In this document: positions 6,560 to 15,376 of the stretch, in pieces
Layout of the letters: each line of letters starts with the position of its first letter
How positions within the stretch are numbered: position 1 is the first letter of the stretch
Virus record (IMG/VR): IMGVR_UViG_3300032093_000636
Span: 1 to 28,795 of that record
From: a virus
Length of the DNA: 28,795 nucleotides
Direction: 5' to 3' (one strand)
Position numbers and translations under genes: made by a program
The notes under the pieces: model-generated
Database searches by the model: none
What the model was told of the DNA's origin: nothing
The model's input: the letters and a program-made list of their open reading frames with translations, nothing else

Positions 6560-7193
6560 TGCAACCGTGGACTTCCGAGAGTTTAACCGCGTTCTGACGC
6601 AGTACGCGTCGAACTCGAAAATCACGGTCGAGCAAGCCGTCGCTAAAAAGTTTCGCTCGGTGGTTTTCGAGGCGCGAAAACTACAACTTGCAACCCGACC
6701 AGACACCCTCGCCGAGATCAGCCGGGTGAAGGCGCGTGGAGAACTTGGCATCAGCAAGCGCACGATGGCGCGGGTGATGAAGAAGCGCAGCAAACTCGCG
6801 CAACAGGTCGAGCGCATGAAGATGGCCGTCGCCAAAGGTGGCAAGCGGGGCCAGAAGGCCGCACTCAAGCTCATGTCAGCGACCACGCAACTCCAAAGAA
6901 GCGTATCGCAAGAGGCGTGGTCGGCAGAGGTCAAGATGCGTGAGAACGCGGCAGGACGCGCGGGAGCATGGGGATGGAGGATCAAGGGCAACCAGTTTGC
7001 GGAAATCGCCGCCGCTGAAAGGTCGGCCAAGGTCGCGAAATCATCCGACATCTTCCGCACCTTCATCGAAATCACCAACAACCGACCCGAGTCAAACGAG
7101 TTTTCGGAGCGCAAAGGCATCGTCAACCGCGCGATGTCCAATGTCCTCGCTGACATGAAAAGCTACCTCGAACGCAAACTCTCCAAACTATGA
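6546..7193 (+). CDS. Basic helical tail-module protein of unknown function
   Basis: A 215-residue protein between the chaperone and tape measure genes. I use the ATG at 6546 (GTG at 6543 is a possible alternative); upstream codons in this frame are shadow. The protein is Lys/Arg/Ala-rich and almost wholly helical, with 'KKRSKLAQQVERMKMAVAKG' and 'AALKLMSATTQLQRSVSQEA' suggesting coiled coils, and a C-terminal 'MSNVLADMKSYLERKLSKL'. It overlaps the chaperone extension by 14 bases and the tape measure start by four, so translation is probably coupled. I do not recognise a family. Its place suggests a tail assembly factor or minor tail component. Confidence 0.65.
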   Translation: MGFLSATVDFREFNRVLTQYASNSKITVEQAVAKKFRSVVFEARKLQLATRPDTLAEISRVKARGELGISKRTMARVMKKRSKLAQQVERMKMAVAKGGKRGQKAALKLMSATTQLQRSVSQEAWSAEVKMRENAAGRAGAWGWRIKGNQFAEIAAAERSAKVAKSSDIFRTFIEITNNRPESNEFSERKGIVNRAMSNVLADMKSYLERKLSKL

Positions 7194-9406
7194 GCAGCGC
7201 AGTAATCCGCATTGGTGCCGACACCTCAGACTTTCGCAAAGGCCTCAACTCCGCACTCGGGGAGATGGGTTCGTTTGCGAAGCAGATGGCCGCGGTCGCA
7301 TCGGGTCAGGCACTCTTCGCCGGGTTGCAAGGAGTGGTGTCTTCGGTCGGTTCCGCTCTTCGCGGGTTCGGTGAGACCTTCAAGGAATCCATCTCGGTCG
7401 CTGGTGAGTTCGAGTCAGTCGTCGCACAGTTCACCACCTTCTACAAATCCGCTGAGACGGCGCAAGGTGCGGTCGCTGAGTTGGCCAAGTACGCCGCAAC
7501 AACATCATTCCAACTCGGCGAAATCTCGAATGCAGGGGCAGGACTCGCGGCAGCTGGTGTACCAGCCGAGCAACTGAAGGAGACCATTCGAGTGCTCGGT
7601 GACATCGCTGCAGGGACGAAAAAACCGCTCGCCGAAATCCTGCAACCGTATGTCAAGACCCTCTCGGTCGGCAAAATGCAGACGGAGACGTTCCTCCAGT
7701 TTTTGGAACGAGGAATCCCCATCGGGGAGGAGTTGAAGAAAGCACTCAACCTCGACGACGCAGGACTCCAGAAGGCTCTTTCATCGGGGGCCATCTCCGC
7801 GCAGGACATGGTCAACGCATTGCAGCAGATGACCACGACGGGCCTCTTTAGCGGGGCCGCAGCAGCACAGGGACAAACGCTCAACGGTCTCCTCTCGACG
7901 CTCGCGGATAACGTCGAGGAGGTGAAGCGCAACCTCGGCATCGCCGCATCAACCGGGCTGAAACCGCTAATCGAGTTCGCGCAGACGCTGGTCGGCAAGT
8001 TCGCGCCAATCGGGACTGCACTCGGCAACATCTTCACCGCCGCAACCGCGAAGGCGATGCAGTTCAGCGACCAGTTCAGCGCGGGGTTCGGCAAGGCCGT
8101 TGACTTCGCGGTCAACGCATTCCAAGTCGTCGAGGGGGCGATTAAAAACGGCACCCTCTGGGATGTGCTGGTGACGAGCGGCAAGATTGCCTTCCTAGAA
8201 GTCACGGAAGCCGCCGTCCGTGCGTTGCAGGGCATCGCTGGCATATTCGACGAGGGCAACGCATTGACGGGCCTTGGTGGGCTTTTATCAGAGACCCTCA
8301 CCGATGCTCTGGGGACGGTCGCTGGTTCTGTCGCTGACACTATCGGCAAAGCACTCCTCGACGCTGCGAAGGCGTGGCTGGACTACGTCACTAACGGCAT
8401 CAAACGCATCCCTGCCGCTCTCGGTGAGTTGGTCGGCGCAATCTTCTCCTCGGGAAACACCGCTGGTCTTAGTCCGCGCACTTTGCAGGGGATGGGTGCA
8501 AATCAGCAGAGGTTCCAAACCTCGCAAAGCTACATGGCACCGCAAGCAAGCGGCATGGTCACCCCTGCTCAAGCGCAGGAAATCGCCGCAGCAAAGGCCG
8601 CTGGTTACCCGACACCGCTCACACCGGGTGAAGTGCGAGAGACCTTCGCGGGAGGCAAGCGCATCACCTACAACACGAAAGAGTCACTCTCAAACGGTGC
8701 TATCATCCCTCCCTCGAACTCAGACGCTTACGCGGAGGGCACGCCGGGTCAGGGACTCCTCGCCGCATTCGAGCGGGGTTTCGGAAAGCAGACCAACGCA
8801 ACCGAGCGTTTACAGGCGCAAAATGAGAAGCTCAGACAGGAGTTGGCCAAGCTGACCGAAGCCGCACTTCGCAACGCCACCGCTCTCCGCGAGCAATCGA
8901 GCACACTCAAAAGCACCTCCGAACTCACGGCCAAGCAGGGGCAAGCAGCAGCGGCAAAAACGAGTGGCGCGGCGCGAACTGGAGACTCGTTTACCTCGCT
9001 CGAAAAAATCGGCGGGGGTCGTCGGACGGTGAACCTCGCACCGCGCGGTCCGATGATTGGCCTCGAAGGGAAGGAACCCGGACTGCGAGGTGCAGGAGAC
9101 CTCGGGGGAGGATTCGCAAACTCAGCTGCATTCCTCGCCGCTCGGCAACGCAAACCCGCCGCACCGATGCCGATGCAAGGACCACCTGCTGCTGAGTTCT
9201 TCCAGATGCGAGCGCAGCAACTCCGAACGCCGCGCATGGACTTTGACGTGGCACCTCCGTTCCCGATGCCCGGTGGCGGGGCGATGGAGGCAAAAGACCC
9301 AGCCGTTCGCGCAATCCAACAGTACCAGCAAACGCTGACTTCGAAGCTGGATGCCGTCGTCGCTGCAATCACCAAGCAGGGTTCGCTAAACGTGGCCGTC
9401 GTATGA
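7190..9406 (+). CDS. Tail tape measure protein
   Basis: A 738-residue protein, the longest here, starting in the stop of the previous gene. The N-terminus 'IRIGADTSDFRKGLNSALG' is the standard opening of tape measure proteins, followed by an Ala/Gly-rich membrane-like stretch and then the conserved 'FESVVAQFTTFYKSAETAQ' ... 'LAKYAATTSFQLGEISNAG' ... 'GDIAAGTKKPLAEIL' ... 'QTETFLQFLERGIPIGEEL' tape-measure domain. The middle is hydrophobic-helical and the C-terminal third is lower in complexity, with 'ERLQAQNEKLRQELAKLTEA' as a coiled coil. It sets tail length. At about 0.15 nm per residue, 738 residues would give a tail near 110 nm (inference). It is coupled to the next gene by ATGA. Confidence 0.93.
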   Translation: MSSAVIRIGADTSDFRKGLNSALGEMGSFAKQMAAVASGQALFAGLQGVVSSVGSALRGFGETFKESISVAGEFESVVAQFTTFYKSAETAQGAVAELAKYAATTSFQLGEISNAGAGLAAAGVPAEQLKETIRVLGDIAAGTKKPLAEILQPYVKTLSVGKMQTETFLQFLERGIPIGEELKKALNLDDAGLQKALSSGAISAQDMVNALQQMTTTGLFSGAAAAQGQTLNGLLSTLADNVEEVKRNLGIAASTGLKPLIEFAQTLVGKFAPIGTALGNIFTAATAKAMQFSDQFSAGFGKAVDFAVNAFQVVEGAIKNGTLWDVLVTSGKIAFLEVTEAAVRALQGIAGIFDEGNALTGLGGLLSETLTDALGTVAGSVADTIGKALLDAAKAWLDYVTNGIKRIPAALGELVGAIFSSGNTAGLSPRTLQGMGANQQRFQTSQSYMAPQASGMVTPAQAQEIAAAKAAGYPTPLTPGEVRETFAGGKRITYNTKESLSNGAIIPPSNSDAYAEGTPGQGLLAAFERGFGKQTNATERLQAQNEKLRQELAKLTEAALRNATALREQSSTLKSTSELTAKQGQAAAAKTSGAARTGDSFTSLEKIGGGRRTVNLAPRGPMIGLEGKEPGLRGAGDLGGGFANSAAFLAARQRKPAAPMPMQGPPAAEFFQMRAQQLRTPRMDFDVAPPFPMPGGGAMEAKDPAVRAIQQYQQTLTSKLDAVVAAITKQGSLNVAVV

Positions 9407-10050
9407 GTTTCGTTGAAGAGTTTCCAGTCTCCGCGCAAGTCGATGACATGGGCGCAATCGAGGTGACCTTCCGTCACCGATTTGCACGGTCTGGCGCAGA
9501 GGCACCGCCTTACGACTGGCCAGCAACGAAAACGCTCGGCTCGTCGCAGTTGGCATTGGTTAGCTCTCGCGAGGTCACCGAGATGCTCGATGAAGGAGTT
9601 GGCACTTCAGAGGCGACCTATAGAGGTGCTGCGTTCTCGAAAAAGTTTGTCTTCGTCGAGGGCACCATCACCAACGAACCCATCACTGCTCATCCCGATT
9701 TCGAGGACTGGGCAGGGACCGAAGACGACCCCAACGCCGAGAATGCGATCTGGGAGGACTACGACGGAAGGAAACGGTTCATCCAGTTTCGCGACGATTA
9801 CGCACTCGCCGGGATCACTACTTATCTGGCACCGCAATGGACCTTCAATCTGACCTTTATGTCGGACGATGCAACTTCCGCTCTGGTTCCGGGCAAAATC
9901 TACTCGATGCCAAGCATCCCGAACTTCTCGCTTTTCAACGGCCTCGACCTCCTTTCGACCTCGGTGGCGCAGGAGCAAAATGGAGCAGCGTGGCGCATTC
10001 AAGTTCAACTCCTCGGCGCACCTGACTGGTCGAGCGACCTTTACACATAA
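9403..10050 (+). CDS. Tail-tip protein, first of two tandem paralogues
   Basis: A 215-residue protein directly after the tape measure, where distal tail genes begin. Residues 95-129 hold 'ITAHPDFEDWAGTEDDP' followed by 'NAIW' and 'KRFIQF', and the same block appears in the next gene. The rest is beta-strand-rich with many aromatic residues, as in tail-tip components. I do not recognise a named family. The position resembles lambda M/L-type tip genes, but sequence similarity to those is not evident to me. The ATG overlaps the tape measure stop. Confidence 0.68.
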   Translation: MSFVEEFPVSAQVDDMGAIEVTFRHRFARSGAEAPPYDWPATKTLGSSQLALVSSREVTEMLDEGVGTSEATYRGAAFSKKFVFVEGTITNEPITAHPDFEDWAGTEDDPNAENAIWEDYDGRKRFIQFRDDYALAGITTYLAPQWTFNLTFMSDDATSALVPGKIYSMPSIPNFSLFNGLDLLSTSVAQEQNGAAWRIQVQLLGAPDWSSDLYT

Positions 10051-10052
10051 CC

Positions 10053-10757
10053 ATGCAACCGATTTTTAAGGGCGAGCAGTTTCTCAAAACTTCGCACTCC
10101 TTCGAGGGAGATGAGTTTGGCAACGTCATCCAAACTTCGGTTTATGTGTATCGCGGCAACAAAATCGCAAACATCATTTCGCCGCCGCAACTGCCAAGCA
10201 TGGCGTCAGATGACCAAAGAGAAATCCTCTCTCGCTCGATGGTCTTCGACGATGCCGCTCAACTCACAACGCTCGAGGAGAGGAGGATTCGCAGTTACGG
10301 TCCAGCAAGCCGCAAACGGTTGAGCATCGACGCCAATAGCGGCACCGAGAACGTCACCGCGCATCCACGGTTTCAAGACTTGGCAGGGACTCCCGATGAC
10401 CCCGACGAGGACAATGCCATCTGGATTGAATCGAATGACACAGGCTCAACGAAGCGATTCATTGAGTTCAAAAAAGAGAGCATCAAGGGAGTGACCTCGT
10501 ACATCGCCGGGAATGGCTCGACGTTGAAAGTCACCTACGTAGACACATGGGGCGCATTCGGGATGCTGGTCAATGACATCGGCAAAATCGCATTCCCCGA
10601 GGTAGACATTTGGGGGAGCTCGACTTCGTGGCTTCTCGCTGGTGCGACCGCCGAGCCGTTTGGCAACCGCTGGAAAATCAGCCTTCTGTACCGCAACGCA
10701 TCGGCCAACTTTGGCCAATACAACGGCGATGGGTGGGCAACGCAGATTTACAGCTGA
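10053..10757 (+). CDS. Tail-tip protein, second tandem paralogue
   Basis: A 234-residue protein three bases after its paralogue. Residues 101-139 repeat the neighbour's block: 'VTAHPRFQDLAGTPDDP', 'NAIW', 'KRFIEF', then 'GVTSYIAGNGSTLKVTYVDT' matching 'GITTYLAPQWTFNLTFMSD'. Both proteins also end with similar strands around 'RWKISLLYRN' and 'AWRIQVQLLG' and finish in a short polar tail. The N-terminal third differs from the paralogue. Likely two related ring or tip subunits that arose by duplication. The start sits behind 'CATAACC-ATG', and the stop overlaps the next ATG. Confidence 0.68.
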   Translation: MQPIFKGEQFLKTSHSFEGDEFGNVIQTSVYVYRGNKIANIISPPQLPSMASDDQREILSRSMVFDDAAQLTTLEERRIRSYGPASRKRLSIDANSGTENVTAHPRFQDLAGTPDDPDEDNAIWIESNDTGSTKRFIEFKKESIKGVTSYIAGNGSTLKVTYVDTWGAFGMLVNDIGKIAFPEVDIWGSSTSWLLAGATAEPFGNRWKISLLYRNASANFGQYNGDGWATQIYS

Positions 10758-12571
10758 TGCGCATCCCCTACGTAACGACCAAAGGACCGATTTCTGATGC
10801 CGTGAACGCGATTGCACGGCAAGTGAATCGCCTGTTGGTGCAGCAAAATGAGGACTTTACCGCTGACGCAACGCCGCGTGGAACGGTGCTCAACCTCAAG
10901 CGCAAAACGCCTGTGGACGATTCCGCATCGAGTGCTTCTCGATTCGCGCCAATCATTCGTGAGGGCGAAAAGTTCTACATCGTCACTCCTTGGCACATTG
11001 GCTATGTCGGTCCAGTTGTGACGCTCAATGGAGGGAAGGAGACACGCGGGTTTCAGTTGTCGGGGACGGTCAGCACCCTGTGTGTAAAAATCAAAGTCAA
11101 GTGGTCGGCTGAAAAGCATTACTACGCAAACACGCAGACATACCCTGAGTTCAATCCATACGACCCGATTTGCCAATGGACTCTCTGCGCTTACAACGCG
11201 GATTTTGAATACTTTACTGCGCTTTGGGCAGCTGCCGAACAACAGTGCATCGAGGATAAGCAAAATCAGAATGGAGGAGGAGGAGGAGGATCAAGTGGAG
11301 GAAGCGGTTCAAGTGGGGGAAGCGGGGCGAGCGGTGGCGATGGCTCAAGCGGTGGTGATGGTTCGAGTGGTTCAAGTGGAGGTGACGGTTCTAGCGGAGG
11401 GTCAAGTGGAGGAAGCGGTTCAAGTGGAGGAGGAGGAGGAGGAGGAGGCACAAGTTTACCCGGTGACCTCGACGGTGACGGCATTGTGGGCGACCACATC
11501 ATCGACGCTTGCGGATACAACCCGATCGCAGGTTACACGCTTGAGAAACCCATCGAGCAGACCGACGCTGGCAAGTTGCGACCTTACTACGTTTTAACCG
11601 GGGGCGAAGTCATCCTCGAGCAGGTCGAGAACTACAGTGGCCAGCAATGTTTCATCAAGGAACTGGTCACAGGCGTTGAGCGAAGCCTCTACCCGTGCGA
11701 ACTCGTTCAAGGGCCGTGGAATAGTTCTTTGTATCGGGTTGACGCCGAAGACATCTGCGAGAACGGAGAAACAACAGACCAACCTCCAGAGAGTTACTTG
11801 GACACAAGCGTCGTCACGCATCACACGCTTGAGAAGGAGTTGCTCCTCCCCATCATGTTCATCCACAAGCGTGGAGACAGTTATGAGGCCACCACTTACG
11901 GTGGACACCCCGGACTGCTTCCTGCAACCCCAGAGGAGACCAAACTCGAAGGGCAAGAGGTGCAATATGATGAGGAGGGGTTGCCGCCGATGAAAAGCAG
12001 CACCTTCACAAACTACCATTGTGAGACCTTCATCCATCACATCGAGACCAAGCCAAACTGCGACTACGACCCCGAGCCAACGCAGGGGGATATGCCGGGC
12101 ACGGGTGCAAACCGTGAAACTGTGCCAGACTGGTCTCGCGGTTGCATCGTCACCGAGCGCAACATGATAGGAGAGGCAGACATTCCATATTACTACGGCA
12201 CCCTGTCCATCCCTGTTGAAGCGTGTGAGCTGGCACCACCTCCAGACCCACCACCAGACCCACCACCAGACGGAGGAGGTGCGGACGATTATTGCACGGG
12301 GCCACCTCCTGTTTACGCGCCTACCGTTACTGGCGCGGCAGTACCCGCCGAGACCGTTGAGGATGTGTTGATGATGGACAATCAAGACGATTCGACGTGG
12401 CGAAAGTTGGATGACGCTCGGCCTCTCACCGAAAATAAGCCTCGCAAAGTGGCATTCCCTCTCCCCGTAAGCCTCGGCAACTTCGCGAGCAATGTCGCTG
12501 GACCTATACCGCGGGATGTCAACGACGGGTTTCCTCCCTTTGAATGCGAGGAGGAGCCACCACTACCTTAA
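10757..12571 (+). CDS. Cysteine-rich tail protein with Gly/Ser linker and EF-hand-like loop
   Basis: A 604-residue protein; start chosen at the ATG overlapping the previous stop, since 49 upstream codons in this frame are shadow. The N-terminal domain (about 1-170) contains 'ADATPRGTVLNLKRKTPV', resembling the N-terminus of the next gene. Residues 173-231 are an almost pure Gly/Ser/Asp linker. Directly after it comes 'GDLDGDGIVGDHI', a calcium-loop-like motif (Asp237, 239, 241) of the EF-hand/dockerin type. The C-terminal half has about ten further cysteines and a 'PPPDPPPDPPPDGGG' stretch. Total cysteine count is about 14, unusual for a tail protein assembled in the cytoplasm. Possibly a host-contact protein; family not recognised. 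Confidence 0.7.
   Translation: MRIPYVTTKGPISDAVNAIARQVNRLLVQQNEDFTADATPRGTVLNLKRKTPVDDSASSASRFAPIIREGEKFYIVTPWHIGYVGPVVTLNGGKETRGFQLSGTVSTLCVKIKVKWSAEKHYYANTQTYPEFNPYDPICQWTLCAYNADFEYFTALWAAAEQQCIEDKQNQNGGGGGGSSGGSGSSGGSGASGGDGSSGGDGSSGSSGGDGSSGGSSGGSGSSGGGGGGGGTSLPGDLDGDGIVGDHIIDACGYNPIAGYTLEKPIEQTDAGKLRPYYVLTGGEVILEQVENYSGQQCFIKELVTGVERSLYPCELVQGPWNSSLYRVDAEDICENGETTDQPPESYLDTSVVTHHTLEKELLLPIMFIHKRGDSYEATTYGGHPGLLPATPEETKLEGQEVQYDEEGLPPMKSSTFTNYHCETFIHHIETKPNCDYDPEPTQGDMPGTGANRETVPDWSRGCIVTERNMIGEADIPYYYGTLSIPVEACELAPPPDPPPDPPPDGGGADDYCTGPPPVYAPTVTGAAVPAETVEDVLMMDNQDDSTWRKLDDARPLTENKPRKVAFPLPVSLGNFASNVAGPIPRDVNDGFPPFECEEEPPLP
11273..11449 (+). repeat. Low-complexity Gly/Ser-coding repeat (59 codons)
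   Basis: Irregular tandem units built on GGAAGCGGTTCAAGTGG and GATGGTTCGAGTGG, flanked by GGA-rich runs, encode residues 173-231 of the host gene. The units are near-identical but staggered, so copy number could change by slippage. Length is a multiple of three throughout. Confidence 0.85.
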
Positions 12572-12575
12572 AACC

Positions 12576-13154
12576 ATGCAACTCAAGCGACTTAAAACAG
12601 GAGGCGCGTTGGCTTCTGCAATCAACTCCATCATTGACCACTTGCCTCGACTCGCAATCCAGAGCACTCCCGACATCAATGCGACTCAGACCCCGCGTGG
12701 TCAGTTCATTTCGTTAAAGAGACGGCAAGCGTCGAGCACAGCCGCAGTTTCATTCCCTCACGCTTTCAAAGTCACGATTCGCGAGGTTGATGGTGAAAAA
12801 GCCGTGTTCGTTCGTTGGGGGACAATCAATGGCCAACCCGCATTTACAGACTACCCGGAGAAGCAACTCGACGCGACACCGACCTTCCAAGGTACAGAGA
12901 GGGTCGTTCTGAGCGTCACTGGGGACTTCCAGACCTTCGAGTCGCAGGGAATCAGTCAGGTGCTGCTCGACATCGAACCGACGACCGAACCGCTCGAAGC
13001 TGTCGAGACCGAGTCAGCAATCACGTGGAAAATCGTCCTCGCTTACATCGTCACGACTCCGGGGGAGCAGGAAGGAGACTCACCGACCACAACCCTCGAC
13101 CAAGTGGCAAAGGGTCACATCTTCATCGGGCGCGGCAGTCCATCGTTCGTCTGA
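12576..13154 (+). CDS. Tail-associated protein sharing an N-terminal motif with its neighbour
   Basis: A 192-residue protein starting at 12576, four bases after the upstream stop, behind 'TAAAACC-ATG'. The upstream extension of the frame is shadow of the larger gene. The start 'ALASAINSIIDHLPRLAIQ' followed by 'ATQTPRGQFISLKRRQ' parallels the left neighbour's 'DAVNAIARQVNRLLVQQ' and 'ADATPRGTVLNLKRK', so both share a small N-terminal module, possibly for docking on the tail. The remainder is beta-rich ('KVTIREVDGEKAVFVRWG', 'ERVVLSVTGDFQTF'). Function is unknown; a tail-tip or fibre-connector role is inferred from position. Confidence 0.65.
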   Translation: MQLKRLKTGGALASAINSIIDHLPRLAIQSTPDINATQTPRGQFISLKRRQASSTAAVSFPHAFKVTIREVDGEKAVFVRWGTINGQPAFTDYPEKQLDATPTFQGTERVVLSVTGDFQTFESQGISQVLLDIEPTTEPLEAVETESAITWKIVLAYIVTTPGEQEGDSPTTTLDQVAKGHIFIGRGSPSFV

Positions 13155-13178
13155 CGGTTGATGAAGGGCCAAAAGTGA

Positions 13179-14213
13179 ATGCTCACGCTCACCGTCGCAC
13201 TCGATTCTGGACTCGTTTACGTCAGCGGTCTTCGCCGCTCTGACGACCAAGAGGTCTTGGTTCGCAACGGCGATGTCATTCCAACGGCCATTGAGTTCCG
13301 CAGCACTATCTCGTCGAGTTCGACCGTGGATATGGGCAGTTCGACGGGATTGCGGTTGACCGTAAAACCGAAGGGAGACTTCGACGCAAACCCTCTGCTC
13401 TCGTTCTCCAGCTGGGCGAGGACGGTCACCAGTGGGGCTTTTTCGTATCGCGCAACCCTAAACACCGCGAGCGGTGGCATCGACCGACTGCTAGGCGTTG
13501 ATCCTTATGACGCCGCCGAGGTGGTCGCCGTACAAACAAAAGCAACGACGACGGAAGGCGTTTATTTCGACCTTTCTGACGCTTCTGGACCTGTTCGGGT
13601 GTGGCTAGGTGGTTTGACCACTCCGACGCCAGATTCACCCCTTGGCGGTCGTTTGCTGAAGGTGTTATTCGACGGGACTGAGACCGCCGCCGCACTCGCC
13701 GCAAAAGTCGCTACCGCCATCGATGCCGACCTCTCGTTTTTAGCCTCAGCGGTCAACGACATCGTCACCGTCACGGCGACCACAATCGGACAGCGAACCG
13801 CACCCCATTCACGCTCGTCTGGGTTCGGTGTCACCGTCATCACCGCCGGGGGAGATGAGACCGTGGTCGATGTCCCTTCGGTCGTGCTTCAAGCCGAAAT
13901 CGCGTGGGCTTACGACGGCAACCTGACGACCACTCGCGCTCTTCGCTGGAAGGTCGAGAACACGAACCGCCGCGCCTCTCAACCCGTCAGCCTCCCTTTT
14001 TTCGACACATCGAACATCGCCGCATCAGTCCTGTTGTTCACCCCGCAGACGTTGACTGGTCCCCAGCAAACTCAGGCGCGTGCGAACATTGGTGCAGGAG
14101 CAGCGATTGCTGGCACAGGCGTTGACGGCAACATCGTGGGCGTCGTCGGAGGAGTCACAACTTACACAACGCTCGACGCTCTCGGGGCGGGAATCGACGG
14201 GGGCCAAGTTTAA
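13179..14213 (+). CDS. Tail protein, beta-rich, with fibre-type C-terminus
   Basis: A 344-residue protein. The first part, 'LTLTVALDSGLVYVSGLRRS', and the repeated beta segments ('TATTIGQRTAPHSRSSG', 'WAYDGNLTTTRALRWKVEN') look like a tail tip or upper-fibre domain. The C-terminal 'FTPQTLTGPQQTQARANIG' is a well-known fibre signature ('LT..Q..qAR.NIg') found where trimeric fibre shafts begin or connect. This makes it a candidate connector between tip and fibres. The 24-base gap upstream holds a purine-rich GAAGGG about 11 bases from the start. Exact family not recognised. Confidence 0.62.
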   Translation: MLTLTVALDSGLVYVSGLRRSDDQEVLVRNGDVIPTAIEFRSTISSSSTVDMGSSTGLRLTVKPKGDFDANPLLSFSSWARTVTSGAFSYRATLNTASGGIDRLLGVDPYDAAEVVAVQTKATTTEGVYFDLSDASGPVRVWLGGLTTPTPDSPLGGRLLKVLFDGTETAAALAAKVATAIDADLSFLASAVNDIVTVTATTIGQRTAPHSRSSGFGVTVITAGGDETVVDVPSVVLQAEIAWAYDGNLTTTRALRWKVENTNRRASQPVSLPFFDTSNIAASVLLFTPQTLTGPQQTQARANIGAGAAIAGTGVDGNIVGVVGGVTTYTTLDALGAGIDGGQV

Positions 14214-14228
14214 CAACATCAAGACATT

Positions 14229-15371
14229 ATGCCGAACACTATCCAAATCAAACGCCGCCTCGCATCCACGGGAGTCGCGGGAATCACTTTGCAACCGGGG
14301 GAGATGCTGTGGCAGGAGTTTGACAACCAACTCATGATCAAAAAGGCCGATGGGACCATCATCCCAATCGGCGGGGAAGGCACATCGACCTCCGAGGGGA
14401 TGGTCACCACGGCCAACCGTTTGCAGACCATTGCAGGGCAGAAGAACTTCAACGGCATTGCCAACATCACGGGTCAGCTGCAAATCGGTGGGACGCAAGT
14501 AACCTCTGACGCTGCTGAACTCAACAAGCTGGATGGCGCGTTGGTCACGACCGCAGAACTCAACAAACTCGCGGGACTCAGCGACGGGACAGCAACCGCA
14601 AACAAGGTGCTCATCGTCGATGCATCGAAGAATCTCGACCTCGGTGCGGGGTTGATTTCGACCTCTGGTGTACCCACGGCGACCAATCATTTGGTCAACA
14701 AAAAGTATGTGGACGACCTCGCGCAAGGTCTCGACGTAAAAGCCTCGGTACACGTTGCAACCGCCGCAGCATTACCCGCTTGCACTTACAACAACGGGTC
14801 GAGCGGCGTCGGTGCAACTCTGGTGGCCGACGTAAACGGCGAGTTGGTCGTCGATGGTCACACCCTCAATAACGGCGAGTACGTGCTCGTAAAGAACCAG
14901 ACGCCGACCCTTCAAAACGGTATCTACACCGTAACCGCATCGGGCAACGTCAACTCACCCTTCATCCTCACCCGCCGCACCGACGTGGACACGGGCACCG
15001 AGTTGACCTCGGGGTCGTTCTGCTTCGTGGAGCAGGGGACCAGCAACGCATCAACGGGCTGGGTGCTTTCCACGCAAGGCGCGATCGCAATCGGGACGAC
15101 GGGGTTGGTATTCACTCAGTTCTCAAGCGCAGGAGTCGCAGACGCTGGTGACGGGTTGCAAAAGGTCGGGACTCTCATCTCGGTCAAATCGGCTTCCGCG
15201 AACCGCATCGCAGTCTCACCCGGCGGCGTTGACCTCGCGACCATCTCGGGACTCACCGCGAGCACCGAACAAGTGATGTTCTCGGTCGATACCTACGGGC
15301 GCATCACAGCGGCGAGCAAGAACATCCCCGCGACTGCTGGTGTGACAATCGATTGTGGTGTGATTGAATAG
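14229..15371 (+). CDS. Tail fibre protein
   Basis: A 380-residue protein typical of fibre shafts. It begins '[18 protein letters not shown]' and '[19 protein letters not shown]', as in many fibre N-termini that describe a 'value list'. It then carries '[19 protein letters not shown]' and 'LNKLAG', the ELN-xLxG triple-helix/beta repeat of fibre shafts. The later segment '[15 protein letters not shown]' ... '[20 protein letters not shown]' is a module I know from many cyanophage and environmental-phage fibres. The C-terminus ends 'TIDCGVIE'. It should form part of a trimeric receptor-binding fibre. The start is after a 15-base gap without a Shine-Dalgarno. Confidence 0.85.
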   Translation: MPNTIQIKRRLASTGVAGITLQPGEMLWQEFDNQLMIKKADGTIIPIGGEGTSTSEGMVTTANRLQTIAGQKNFNGIANITGQLQIGGTQVTSDAAELNKLDGALVTTAELNKLAGLSDGTATANKVLIVDASKNLDLGAGLISTSGVPTATNHLVNKKYVDDLAQGLDVKASVHVATAAALPACTYNNGSSGVGATLVADVNGELVVDGHTLNNGEYVLVKNQTPTLQNGIYTVTASGNVNSPFILTRRTDVDTGTELTSGSFCFVEQGTSNASTGWVLSTQGAIAIGTTGLVFTQFSSAGVADAGDGLQKVGTLISVKSASANRIAVSPGGVDLATISGLTASTEQVMFSVDTYGRITAASKNIPATAGVTIDCGVIE

Positions 15372-15376
15372 CGAGC

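Noticed and set aside
11266-11520. Proline-rich ORF on the minus strand across the Gly/Ser linker
   Set aside because: It is the reverse complement of a GGA/AGT-rich linker, which always gives a Pro/Leu-rich open frame.
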